Of a stretch of 64,000 nucleotides of DNA, positions 1 to 8,659 are shown one piece after another. This DNA comes from an uncultured Erythrobacter sp. (GTDB taxonomy: Bacteria; Pseudomonadota; Alphaproteobacteria; Sphingomonadales; Sphingomonadaceae). A program made the position numbers and the translations under genes. The stretch's first letter is position 1. Every line of letters starts with the position of its first letter. The stretch covers positions 434,001-498,000 of the forward strand of contig CANMIS010000002.1 of NCBI GenBank assembly GCA_947498065.1, read 5' to 3'. The notes under the pieces are model-generated. The model ran no database searches and was not told the origin of the DNA. It saw nothing but the letters and a program-made list of their open reading frames with translations.

Positions 1-73
1 ACAGGCCAGCGGCGACGGAGATGATGTGGGCGCGGGTGCGCTCACCGCGAGTGGCAAAGACCTGTACGTTCAT
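1..73 (-). CDS. TetR-family transcriptional regulator, N-terminal fragment (runs off the window)
   Basis: The reverse strand from the ATG at 73 reads MNVQVFATRGERTRAHIIS and continues to the window edge. The pattern 'RGERTRAxII..AA' is the usual opening of the TetR DNA-binding domain, which represses a neighbouring gene until a ligand binds. Only 24 codons are visible, so neither the helix-turn-helix nor the ligand domain can be confirmed. It is divergent from the serine hydrolase that follows. Confidence 0.5.
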   Translation of the reverse strand, partial: MNVQVFATRGERTRAHIISVAAGL

Positions 74-250
74 AAGTAACCGTTTAGTTCGGTTGATGGC
101 AGGCCGCCAGCCTTGAGCTGCGACACCAGGTTGCAGAAGCAGTCGGGTCTCGTGGGCAACCGCCGCGCTTCGGCGATTGCGCGCGCTCTCATTCCGCTCA
201 TATTCATGCTTCGGGCGGCACCCTTAACATGGAGCTGTTTGGGAGGGCGC

Positions 251-1333
251 GTGATCCATTTCGAAAAATGTTTGCGGGCAGGGTTCGCTCACGTCTGGCC
301 AATTGCCCTGGCACTTGTATGTTTCATGCCATCGCCCGCCGCCGCTCAATCCCGCAGCGAACCCTTGGCGCAGCTGACCCTTGAGCAGGTTGAGGCACAG
401 ATTGAAGCGGGCGACCTTGGCAAGATCCGGGCGCTCTCTGCTGAGCAGCAGGGCGAAATCGTCTATCGCAAGCGCTTTGGCAAAGGGGAACTAGGCGACC
501 GAGTTGATATTAAATCGGCTGGCAAATCGATAACGGCGCTCGCTGTGGGCGCGGCGATTGCTGATGGAAAGCTCGCTGGGGTTGATGTGAAAGTCTGGCC
601 TTTTCTCGGCTCGCCGCGCGACGGGCTGCACAGGGCGATAACGATTGGCGACCTTTTGTCGATGTCATCTGCGCTAGACTGCAACGATTGGGAGCGCCGT
701 TCCCCTGGTCAGGAAGAAAAGATGTATCGCACGCGCATCTGGCGCGATTTCGCGCTTGGCCTGCCGAGCCGCGAATACACTCGCGATGCGGACGGCGACG
801 GCCCATTTTCCTACTGCACGGCGGGCGTGTTCCTGCTGGGCCAGGTGGTTGAGAAGGCGGTGGGCGAGCGGTTTGATCTGTATGTACAGCGGCGGCTGTT
901 TGATCCGCTGGGTATCGATGGCGCAGATTGGCGGCGCTCGCGCAGCGGCGAGGTGCAATCCGGCGGCCAGCTGACGATCAGTGATACGGCCTTGCTCAAG
1001 ATCGGCCGGATGGTGCTGAACATGGGGGTTTGGGAGGGCGAGCGGATTGTGCCGCGCGAATGGATCAAATCCATGCTGACCCCGCGCCATCAGCTGGGTG
1101 AGCATGTCTATTATGGCAGGTTGTGGTGGGCCATGCCGCTGCGCTCGTCGCGCGGCTTTGAAGCGGCGTGGATGATGAAGGGCAATGGCGGCAATATCGT
1201 CGCGGTCGTGCCAAATATGGACGCTGTGCTTGTTGTGCAGACCGAGAATTACAACAAGAGCAATGCCGAGCGCCGGGCGTTTATGGCCCTCACCGCTTTG
1301 CTAAAGAGCCTGCCGGTGCCGGAAGATAAATAG
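251..1333 (+). CDS. Secreted beta-lactamase-family serine hydrolase
   Basis: A member of the class C beta-lactamase/esterase/D-Ala-D-Ala-carboxypeptidase superfamily; the substrate is not predictable. The frame is open back to a TTG at 113, but I chose the GTG at 251: it has a good ribosome site (GGGAGG, 6 nt upstream), and the protein then begins with a signal peptide ending in PAAAQ. The catalytic SxxK appears as SAGK near residue 89. A Tyr motif reads YCT near residue 188 in place of the usual YxN, and a KGNGG segment near the C-terminus may serve as the third motif. The length of 360 aa is normal. A second, different member lies at 8660. No operon partner is visible. Confidence 0.75.
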   Translation: MIHFEKCLRAGFAHVWPIALALVCFMPSPAAAQSRSEPLAQLTLEQVEAQIEAGDLGKIRALSAEQQGEIVYRKRFGKGELGDRVDIKSAGKSITALAVGAAIADGKLAGVDVKVWPFLGSPRDGLHRAITIGDLLSMSSALDCNDWERRSPGQEEKMYRTRIWRDFALGLPSREYTRDADGDGPFSYCTAGVFLLGQVVEKAVGERFDLYVQRRLFDPLGIDGADWRRSRSGEVQSGGQLTISDTALLKIGRMVLNMGVWEGERIVPREWIKSMLTPRHQLGEHVYYGRLWWAMPLRSSRGFEAAWMMKGNGGNIVAVVPNMDAVLVVQTENYNKSNAERRAFMALTALLKSLPVPEDK

Positions 1334-1386
1334 CCGCCACTCGGCCCGGTCGGCGCGGTGCGGCGCAAGGCCAAGTAGAGCCCGCG

Positions 1387-1995
1387 CTACTGCAGCGTCA
1401 TAATCTCTTCGCCGCCATCGCCGCGGCCAAAAAATTGCATCAGCTGGATCAGCAATTCGCAGCGGGCATGGATGTTCTCCGCCTCCAACAATGCTTGCTT
1501 TGATGCAGGATCAAACGGCGCGATTTGCGAGACGCCGTTGATGAGCGAGAAATCATCGAGCCGTTCGACCGAATCCCAATCGACACTGTACCCTTGAGCG
1601 CTCGCGAACCGGCGGGCCTCTTGCTCAAAGCCCGCGCGCTCAATCGCGCTCAGCACGTCGTTCTCGTCGTCTTCGATCAGCTCGCCTTCGACCTGGCGAA
1701 AAGCGGTGGCGACATCCAGTTCGCGGATCAGCTTAAAGCGCGCCTCGCCTTCCAGGATGAGGTTGTAGCGGCCATCTTCCATCGCCTCGACCTCACCAAT
1801 GCGCCCGACACACCCGATCGTGTAAAGCGGCGCGCCGTCGATCGAGCGCTGCGGCTGGATCAGAGCGATCTTGCGGTCCCGAACCAAGGCATCTCCCACC
1901 AGCGAGCGATAGCGCGGCTCAAAGATATGCAACGGCAATTGCAATCCTGGAAAGAGGATCGCGCCGGGCAAAGGGAAGATGGAGAGGCGGGTCAT
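1387..1995 (-). CDS. Lon substrate-binding (LON N-terminal) domain protein
   Basis: A 202-aa protein that is essentially one LON/PUA-like N-terminal domain without the ATPase or protease parts of Lon. The opening MTRLSIFPLPGAILFPG followed by LPLHIFEPRYR is diagnostic of the family (PF02190). Its role is inferred: such stand-alone domains are thought to bind unfolded proteins, but their function is poorly defined. The start at 1995 gives the conserved N-terminus, although the frame is open further upstream. It lies 7 nt downstream of the thioredoxin/TPR gene on the same strand, so the two are probably cotranscribed, which suggests a shared protein quality-control role. Confidence 0.85.
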   Translation of the reverse strand: MTRLSIFPLPGAILFPGLQLPLHIFEPRYRSLVGDALVRDRKIALIQPQRSIDGAPLYTIGCVGRIGEVEAMEDGRYNLILEGEARFKLIRELDVATAFRQVEGELIEDDENDVLSAIERAGFEQEARRFASAQGYSVDWDSVERLDDFSLINGVSQIAPFDPASKQALLEAENIHARCELLIQLMQFFGRGDGGEEIMTLQ

Positions 1996-2002
1996 GCTGG
2001 GC

Positions 2003-2929
2003 TTAGCCGAACAGGATCTTTGACAGGCGGCGGCGCGTGGCGACAACCCATTCGTCTTCGAGGCCGATGGCTTCAAAGATTTGCAGCAGTTTCGCTTTGG
2101 CCGCGCCGTCGTTCCACTCGCGGTCCGCGGTGACCATGGCGAGCAGCGTGTCCGCCGCCGCGTCGCGCTCTCCGCCAGCAAAGGCGGCCTCGGCATAGGC
2201 GAGCTGCGCGTCCATATCCTCTGGCGCTGCCTTGGCGGCGTTTTGCAATCCAGCCAGCTCACTGTCGTCCACTTGCGTCCCGGCAAGGTCCAGTGCGCTT
2301 CTGGCCGCGGCAATGGCCGGGTCTTTGGCGAGGTTCTCGTCTTCCTCGATCGCGGCCAGAACCTGGCCTGCTTCCTCAGTCTTGCCCAATTGGATCAGCG
2401 CCCGGACCAGGCCGGAATGCGCAATCGCATGGGAAGGGGCAAATTCTGTGATCTGCGCAAACATGCCCGCCGCGCGGTCCGCATCGCCTTCCATCAGCGA
2501 TTGCTCAGCCATGCCGATGGCTTGCTCGATCTCTTCTGGTGTGGGCCCTTGCGGCTCGCCATCAGCGGCGCCTGCCTGGATCGGCAATTGCGAGAGCAGC
2601 TGGTCAAGCGCGCCCTTGAGCTGAGATTCGCTGCGCGCGCTGGTCAGGTCCGCAACCGGCTGGCCCTGGAACATCGCATAGACGGTCGGGATGGATTTGA
2701 CCTGAAACTGTCCGGCGATGAACTTCTCTTCATCGACATTGAGCTTGGCCAGCACCACGCCTTTGTCGGCATATTCAGCGGCGACCTTTTCCAGCATCGG
2801 GGCCAGCGCCTTGCACGGCCCGCACCATTCCGCCCAAAAGTCGAGGATCACCAGTTTCGTTTGTGACGGCTCGACCACGTCGGTACGGAACCGATCAACT
2901 GCCTTTTGCTCTTCGAGATTGAGACCCAT
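2003..2929 (-). CDS. Thioredoxin-TPR co-chaperone (CnoX/YbbN family)
   Basis: The N-terminal half is a thioredoxin domain with an intact WCGPC active site (around residues 35-39). The C-terminal half is alanine-rich helical TPR-like repeats. This matches YbbN/CnoX, a holdase that protects clients under oxidative stress and passes them to DnaK or GroEL. Unlike E. coli CnoX, which lacks the redox-active CxxC, this protein has both cysteines and may be a working disulfide reductase. The ATG at 2929 (MGLNLEEQ) is preferred to the upstream TTG at 2995. It is 308 aa, cytoplasmic, and followed after 7 nt by the Lon-domain gene. Confidence 0.88.
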   Translation of the reverse strand: MGLNLEEQKAVDRFRTDVVEPSQTKLVILDFWAEWCGPCKALAPMLEKVAAEYADKGVVLAKLNVDEEKFIAGQFQVKSIPTVYAMFQGQPVADLTSARSESQLKGALDQLLSQLPIQAGAADGEPQGPTPEEIEQAIGMAEQSLMEGDADRAAGMFAQITEFAPSHAIAHSGLVRALIQLGKTEEAGQVLAAIEEDENLAKDPAIAAARSALDLAGTQVDDSELAGLQNAAKAAPEDMDAQLAYAEAAFAGGERDAAADTLLAMVTADREWNDGAAKAKLLQIFEAIGLEDEWVVATRRRLSKILFG

Positions 2930-3192
2930 GCTGGCCAAGGCGTTTGCTCCTGTTTGTGCCGCGCGTTTGCGCGCAATTGCTGTGACAACACGCAATGTGG
3001 GGCGCGGGGCGGTGAATGTGAAGGTCTGAGTTTTGCTGGCGCGGGCGCGTTTGGCAATCGATCAGTTGCCAAAACATGAGACTTTTTGCGGCAAATGACT
3101 TTTAGGCTTGCAGGCCTGCGTGCTCGCTGCTAGCTGCCCACCTCCCCGGCGAGGAATAGCGAATCTATCGCATCCACGCAGAGCGTCAGTGA

Positions 3193-3267
3193 GCGGGCGT
3201 AGCTCAGGGGTAGAGCACAACCTTGCCAAGGTTGGGGTCGGGCGTTCGAATCGCCTCGCCCGCTCCA
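3193..3267 (+). tRNA. tRNA-Gly (anticodon GCC)
   Basis: A complete cloverleaf with encoded CCA. The 7-bp acceptor stem is GCGGGCG with CGCCCGC. There is a D-arm (GCTCAGGGGTAGAGC), an anticodon stem CAACC/GGTTG around the loop TTGCCAA, and a T-arm containing TTCGAAT. The anticodon GCC at 3225-3227 reads glycine codons GGC and GGU, which are heavily used in this GC-rich genome. Confidence 0.97.
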
Positions 3268-3452
3268 TTTCTTCCAATTTGCGAAGCATTCCTCTCGGGG
3301 GCTGCGCGTCTGATCGGCGCGGCGTATTGGTTTGTGTGCTCGCCTCGTGCCGGGCGCAGCGCGGGTCACCGTGCCGCTCATCGGTCATTCACAGCGATTC
3401 GTCGAACCATCAAAGAACAAGCTTGCAAGCGTATGCGCCTCTGCTAATGGCG

Positions 3453-3470
3453 TGATACGTTATTACATCC
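3453..3470 (+). promoter_or_regulatory. Possible Zur (zinc uptake regulator) operator upstream of the TonB receptor
   Basis: The segment GATACGTTATTACAT, 25-40 nt before the receptor ATG, resembles the palindromic core RTGTTATAACAY that I recall for alphaproteobacterial Zur boxes. It has mismatches and is only partly symmetric. The downstream gene is a ZnuD-like receptor, which makes zinc control plausible. This rests on pattern memory and no Zur gene is in the window. Confidence 0.35.
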
Positions 3471-3494
3471 AGCTACTCTCGATCAGGGACGATC

Positions 3495-5666
3495 ATGAAA
3501 CCGACAACCTCTCATTTGGCGCTTGCCACAGCTCTTTCGCTTGGGCTGATTACAACCCCCGCTGCCGCACAGGCGCAAGCGGAGCCAGACAGCGATCAGG
3601 CCGAGGAACGCCTCGCCGATGATCTGCACAATCGCCAGGTCGATTACGAAGGCAATATCATCGTCAGCGCCGCTGGCCTGGAGCAATTGGACGTGCTCGC
3701 CGGTACGTCGGTGCTCGATATTGAAGACATTCAGAAGAACCTGAACGGGCAGATCGGCGAAGTCCTCGCCAAGTTGCCCGGCGTGTCGGCGACCAGCTTT
3801 TCCCCCGGTGCATCGCGCCCGGTTCTGCGCGGCTTCCAAGGGGAGCGCGTGCGCATTCTGGTTGACGGGCTGGGTACAGCAGACGTCTCCAACACCTCGG
3901 CTGACCATGCGACCACGATTGAGCCGCTGACGACCGAACGGATCGAAGTTCTGCGTGGCCCAGCTGTGCTGTTGTTCGGCAGCCAGGCAATTGGCGGCGC
4001 AGTCAACGTCATCGACAAGCGTATCCCGCGCCGGATGCCAGACGAAGCGCTGCATTTCGATGCGGTTGTGGCCGCGGATACTGCAAGCGATCTGCGCAAT
4101 CTTGGCGCGTCGCTTGATCTGCCGCTCGGCAACAGCTTCGTGTTCCACGTCGATGGCAGCTACCGCAACACCAATGATCTGGAGATTGGCGGTTTCCAAA
4201 TCGCGCCGGAACTGCGCGCTCAAATCCTCGAACTGGCCGACGAAGAAGAGGCCGAGGGCGAAGTTGAAGAGGCAGCGGAACTGCGCGAAGCAGCCGAAGC
4301 GCGCGGCGTCATCCCGAACTCCGCAACCGAAACCTGGACCGCCAATGCTGGCCTCAGCTTCATTTCTGGCAACAACATCTTTGGCGCCTCGATCGGCTTT
4401 TACGACACCGATTACGGCGTCCCCGGCCGCCCGGGCACAGAGCACGCGCACGGCGAAGAAGGTGAAGAGGAAGAAGAGGGCGAGGAAGAGGGTGAGGAAA
4501 TCGTCACCATTGGCCTTGAGCAATTCCGCGCAGACTTCCTGGCCGATCTCGACCTTGGCGATGGCTTCTTTGAGCGGCTGAAAATCCGCTTTGGCTATTC
4601 CGATTACACCCACACCGAATTTGAAGGCGACGAAATCGGCACCGTGTTCGATTCTGAAAGCCTTGAGGCGCGGGTCGAACTCTTGCAAAGCGAAACTGGG
4701 CCGTCGCGCGGCTCGATTGGCCTGCAATACACGTACCGTGATTTCCAGGCGATTGGTGAAGAGGCCTTTGTCGCCCCTAACGTTACCGATCAGCTCGCCC
4801 TCTTTGCGCTGCAGGAATTTGGCCCTGGCCCGATCCAAGTGGAGGCCGCTGGCCGCGTCGAATTCACTGATGTTTCCTCGCAGGAGCTGGGCGTCTCGCG
4901 TGATTTCACCAATTTCTCAGGTGCACTGGGTCTGGTCTACGAGGCTGACGATGCCTTCCGCGCAGGTGTGAACGTCTCGCGCGTCGAACGCGCTCCGGCG
5001 GCAGAAGAATTGTTCGCCAATGGCCCGCACATTGCGACCCAGCAATTTGAAATTGGCGACACCACACTGGCAACCGAAAGCGCATGGGGTGTTGAAGCCT
5101 TCGCACGCGGCCAAGTGGGCCCGGCGAAATTCAGCCTCGCGGTCTACAACCAATGGTTCGACGACTACATCTTCCTCTCCGGCACGGGCGAAGAAGAGGA
5201 CGAGCTGCCCGTGTTCGTCTTCCTTCAGGATGATGCGAACTATTTCGGCATCGAGGGCGAGGTTCAATTCCCGTTGTTCAAGAACGGCGGAATGGAATTG
5301 CTGGCCGACCTGCGCGGTTCCTACATTCAGGCAGAGCTGGACGATGGCACCGCTGTCCCACGCATTCCGCCGATCGAATTGCTCGGCGCGCTGGAGCTGC
5401 AAACCGATGCATTTGACGCGCGTGCGGAAGTGCAATGGTTTGGCGAGCAAGACGAGGTCGACGCCTTTGAAACAGAAACCGATGCGTTTGCGTTTGTGAA
5501 CCTGTCGGTCGCCTGGCGCCCTCTGCCTAGCCGCGAGAACGTGACCCTGGTGGTCGGCGTCGACAATCTGTTTGATGTCGTTGGCCGCCGCCACGCGAGC
5601 TTTACTAAGGATTTCGTGCCGCTCGCCGGGCGCAATCTGAAAGCGAACGTCCGCTTCAGCTTCTAA
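3495..5666 (+). CDS. TonB-dependent outer-membrane receptor, ZnuD-like
   Basis: A 723-aa outer-membrane receptor for energy-dependent uptake of a metal or metal complex. Residues 1-28 form a signal peptide ending AAAQAQA. The plug domain follows, with the typical LPGVSATSF, RGFQGERVRILVDG and ERIEVLRGPA motifs. The beta-barrel ends in a terminal Phe (ANVRFSF) used for BAM-dependent insertion. Two extracellular-type insertions are very acidic: a Glu/Ala-rich one near residues 245-275 and one near 315-335 that begins HAHGEEGEE. ZnuD zinc receptors carry His- and acid-rich loops, and the plug style is close to ZnuD; a copper or other metal receptor remains possible. AGGGA precedes the ATG. It is monocistronic, ending at a strong bidirectional terminator. 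Confidence 0.82.
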   Translation: MKPTTSHLALATALSLGLITTPAAAQAQAEPDSDQAEERLADDLHNRQVDYEGNIIVSAAGLEQLDVLAGTSVLDIEDIQKNLNGQIGEVLAKLPGVSATSFSPGASRPVLRGFQGERVRILVDGLGTADVSNTSADHATTIEPLTTERIEVLRGPAVLLFGSQAIGGAVNVIDKRIPRRMPDEALHFDAVVAADTASDLRNLGASLDLPLGNSFVFHVDGSYRNTNDLEIGGFQIAPELRAQILELADEEEAEGEVEEAAELREAAEARGVIPNSATETWTANAGLSFISGNNIFGASIGFYDTDYGVPGRPGTEHAHGEEGEEEEEGEEEGEEIVTIGLEQFRADFLADLDLGDGFFERLKIRFGYSDYTHTEFEGDEIGTVFDSESLEARVELLQSETGPSRGSIGLQYTYRDFQAIGEEAFVAPNVTDQLALFALQEFGPGPIQVEAAGRVEFTDVSSQELGVSRDFTNFSGALGLVYEADDAFRAGVNVSRVERAPAAEELFANGPHIATQQFEIGDTTLATESAWGVEAFARGQVGPAKFSLAVYNQWFDDYIFLSGTGEEEDELPVFVFLQDDANYFGIEGEVQFPLFKNGGMELLADLRGSYIQAELDDGTAVPRIPPIELLGALELQTDAFDARAEVQWFGEQDEVDAFETETDAFAFVNLSVAWRPLPSRENVTLVVGVDNLFDVVGRRHASFTKDFVPLAGRNLKANVRFSF

Positions 5667-5692
5667 CTCCGCCGCTTAAGCGGGAACGCAAT

Positions 5693-5732
5693 AAAAAGGG
5701 CAGGTCCGGCGAATGCCAGGCCTGCCCTTTTT
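5693..5732. terminator. Bidirectional rho-independent terminator
   Basis: Inverted repeat AAAAAGGGCAGG (5693-5704) and CCTGCCCTTTTT (5721-5732), a 12-bp stem with a 16-nt loop. The flanking A and T runs let it act on both strands. It separates the converging TonB receptor and saccharopine-dehydrogenase-like gene. Confidence 0.88.
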
Positions 5733-5761
5733 GCGTGCTTTTGGTCGGTCTTGCCTGAGGA

Positions 5762-6937
5762 TTAATTCTCCAGAGCAAACGTCAGGTCAGCATGCTCTTC
5801 GAGCCGCTTGACCAAATCCTCGCCCATGAACGAACCCGGCGTGCCGATGCCGCCTTCCGCCTTGCAGGTGAGCAGGCCAATCGCGGTTTCGGCGATCATC
5901 CGGCTGGTTGAGCCATAGCCCGGATCATATTTGCCTTTGACGCCGTAATGCAGGCTTTCGCCGTCCGGCATATCAGCCACGAACAGCACGTCGTAAAATC
6001 CGTTCTCGCGCTCTTCCTTGCTGGGGCCTTCACCCGGCTTGGGCGGTTTTGCACCGAACGGGTTCTTCATCATTTCAGCGGCCGCATTGGCCATCTTCTT
6101 GCCCGCATCGCCCGGGCTGGTCAGCACCATCTCGTCATAGACGAAGTCTTCGCCATATGGGTGGCCGAGCAGGAAGTTGGTGCGGTGGACGTTCTTGGTG
6201 TTGATCGCGGCCATCACGAACGGGGCGGCCCATTTGTCGAGGTCTTTCTCATAGGTCGGGACCATGCCTGAGGGCTGACTGGGCCCTTCAAAGCCTGGGG
6301 TCAGACCAAAAGAGCTGCGCAGAACATTGATCAGCGAAGGGTTCTTGGCCACCGCCTTCATCGTCTCGGTCATGCTGGCCACCGTGCCGCCTGATGCGCC
6401 GCCCGCCATTGCGCGAACGCGGCCGCGAATGCGCGGCGCTGGCTTGCCAAAGCGCTTCATCGCTTCTTTCTGAGCCATCAACACGCCGAGGTCGAAGGGG
6501 ATGGAATCGAACCCGCTGGAGAAACAAATGCGCGCGCCGCTGGCCTTGGCTGCATCGCCGAACTGGTCGATCTTTTCACGCATCCAGGTCGGCTCGCCGC
6601 ACAGATCGGTGTAATCCGTGCCGGTTTTGACGCAGGCCTCGACCAGATTGTCGCCGTAAAGCTGGTATGGTCCAACCGTGGTCACCACGACTTTGGTGCG
6701 TGCGCACATCGCCTCCAGGCTGGCCATGTCATCGGCATCAGCCACCACCAATGGTGTGCTGGCCGGCGCGCCAATTTCGTCGCGCACCGCCTCCAGCTTT
6801 TCCAGGCTGCGCCCGGCCATCGCCCAGCTGGGGCCATCATCGCGGCTGCCATAATGATTGCTCAAATGCTCAGCAACGAGCCGCCCGGTGAACCCGGTGG
6901 CGCCATAGATGATGATATCGAATTCGGTCTTAGCCAT
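5762..6937 (-). CDS. Saccharopine dehydrogenase-like / trans-acting enoyl reductase family protein
   Basis: A 391-aa soluble NAD(P)-binding protein. The N-terminus FDIIIYGATGFTGRLVAEHL is a Rossmann dinucleotide motif typical of the family that includes mycobacterial trans-acting enoyl reductase (Rv2449c/Rv2953 type) and saccharopine dehydrogenase-like oxidoreductases. The segments VVTTVGPYQLYG and YTDLCGE are also family hallmarks. The substrate is unknown; reduction of a lipid or acyl intermediate is the usual guess. GGAG sits at the expected distance before the ATG at 6937. A thioesterase gene lies immediately upstream on the same strand, consistent with a shared fatty-acyl role. Confidence 0.82.
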   Translation of the reverse strand: MAKTEFDIIIYGATGFTGRLVAEHLSNHYGSRDDGPSWAMAGRSLEKLEAVRDEIGAPASTPLVVADADDMASLEAMCARTKVVVTTVGPYQLYGDNLVEACVKTGTDYTDLCGEPTWMREKIDQFGDAAKASGARICFSSGFDSIPFDLGVLMAQKEAMKRFGKPAPRIRGRVRAMAGGASGGTVASMTETMKAVAKNPSLINVLRSSFGLTPGFEGPSQPSGMVPTYEKDLDKWAAPFVMAAINTKNVHRTNFLLGHPYGEDFVYDEMVLTSPGDAGKKMANAAAEMMKNPFGAKPPKPGEGPSKEERENGFYDVLFVADMPDGESLHYGVKGKYDPGYGSTSRMIAETAIGLLTCKAEGGIGTPGSFMGEDLVKRLEEHADLTFALEN

Positions 6938-7014
6938 GTAAAAACTCTCCTTTTGCGCCAGCTTGATGCGCGCGCATGATCACAGAGTCAAAGCCGTTAC
7001 GGCGTAGGTGGTTC

Positions 7015-7812
7015 CTAAGCGAGGTCCGAAAGCGGAACGCGAGGCATAACACCGGTCTGGCTGGAGATCGCCAGCAAGGTGCCGTCTTCGCTAAAGTGCC
7101 GCCCGCTGCCATGGGCAACACCGCGATCAAAAGCGGCGAAGTCCGTGACCGAGAGCACCCAGCCGGGCGGCGCCGACTGTATGAAGCGGAAGGTTGCATC
7201 CAAGCTTGATCCACCAGCTGATTTCGGGTGACCCCCGAGGAAGAAGTCGGAAACGATCGCCAGCCAGCCCGCATCGTTTTCGAACCCGGAGGTGTTGCGG
7301 GTCCAGATGGCGATGTCGCCTGTGTCAAAGTCCTGCGCGGCGAGCCGCATTTCTAGCTGATCGTGCAGCGCGCCCGGCGCGCCCCACGCAGGTCCGCCGA
7401 CGGGATCGCACTCATCAGGCGGCGGCACGTCGGGCACCTTGGCAAAGATGACCTGCTCGCTCGGTTCACGCGCTCCAAGCGCAGCGCTCATGCGGTGTGT
7501 AGGTCGGCCGCCAACCAAGATGTTCGCAGACCACTGACCGATTGACCGTCCGCCGCCGCATTGCTCGCAGGCAATGGTGAGTTCTTCGACGTGCTGGGTC
7601 GGGCTCAGAAACTGGGCCGTGACCCACAGCACAGGCTGCTCACTCGCCAATTCCATTGCATCGACGGCAGCTGCCATCGCCACACCGCCCATCACATGCG
7701 GCGCGCCCTCTGGCCCGACGGTCGCGGGCCGGGTGATGGGGAGGATATATTCGCCCTCGCGCCCGCTTTCAGACGGCACCACCCGCCAGAATGGAAATTT
7801 GGCGATGGTCAT
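7015..7812 (-). CDS. Acyl-CoA thioesterase-like double-hotdog protein
   Basis: A 265-aa protein of the thioesterase-like superfamily (TesB-type double hotdog fold, PF13622 type). Features include the central helix region GGVAMAAAVDAME, the strand WVTAQFLSPTQ, and the C-terminal hotdog with SLDATFRFIQ and GRHFSEDGTLLAISSQTGV; the last motif is characteristic of TesB-like enzymes. It would hydrolyse acyl-CoA esters in the cytoplasm, with chain length unknown. It is followed on the same strand, after about 77 nt, by the saccharopine-dehydrogenase-like gene, so they may be cotranscribed. The 79-nt palindromic repeat lies just upstream. Confidence 0.82.
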   Translation of the reverse strand: MTIAKFPFWRVVPSESGREGEYILPITRPATVGPEGAPHVMGGVAMAAAVDAMELASEQPVLWVTAQFLSPTQHVEELTIACEQCGGGRSIGQWSANILVGGRPTHRMSAALGAREPSEQVIFAKVPDVPPPDECDPVGGPAWGAPGALHDQLEMRLAAQDFDTGDIAIWTRNTSGFENDAGWLAIVSDFFLGGHPKSAGGSSLDATFRFIQSAPPGWVLSVTDFAAFDRGVAHGSGRHFSEDGTLLAISSQTGVMPRVPLSDLA

Positions 7813-7845
7813 GGGTGCGCGTTTCCTTTTGATGAGAGGCCTTCT

Positions 7846-7924
7846 CCACCCGCTCCCTCCACCCTTCTACCCGGATTGTCACACCGGGTTAGGATCCGGG
7901 TAGAAGGGTGGAGTGAGCGGGTGG
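7846..7924. repeat. 79-nt palindromic repeat, copy 1
   Basis: Two 30-nt arms (7846-7875 and 7895-7924) are complementary at 29 of 30 positions around a 19-nt loop beginning TTGTCACACCGGGTTA. A second copy with the same length, arms and loop is at 54737-54815. Both are intergenic, between genes on the same or converging strands. It looks like a REP-type or small non-autonomous mobile palindrome, and would also form a very stable RNA hairpin. Confidence 0.9.
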
Positions 7925-7937
7925 CTAGGGACCGGGC

Positions 7938-8492
<555 letters not shown>

Positions 8493-8659
8493 GCGCATTT
8501 CATTGAGGATGGCGAGCAAAGGAGCAAGGCCTCAGCCGGTTTTATCCGTGGGAGTCGTGCGGCCCGATTGATGCTGCAACGGTTCGGAGATCGGCACAGA
8601 TTGCGCAACCGCAAGCGCGTGCGTAGTCTGCCGCGTAAAGTTGAAAAAGGGAGCGAGGG

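Noticed and set aside
3483..4838. 451-codon open frame antisense to the TonB receptor
   Set aside because: Antisense shadow; the plus-strand receptor has signal peptide, plug and barrel motifs, and this frame has none.
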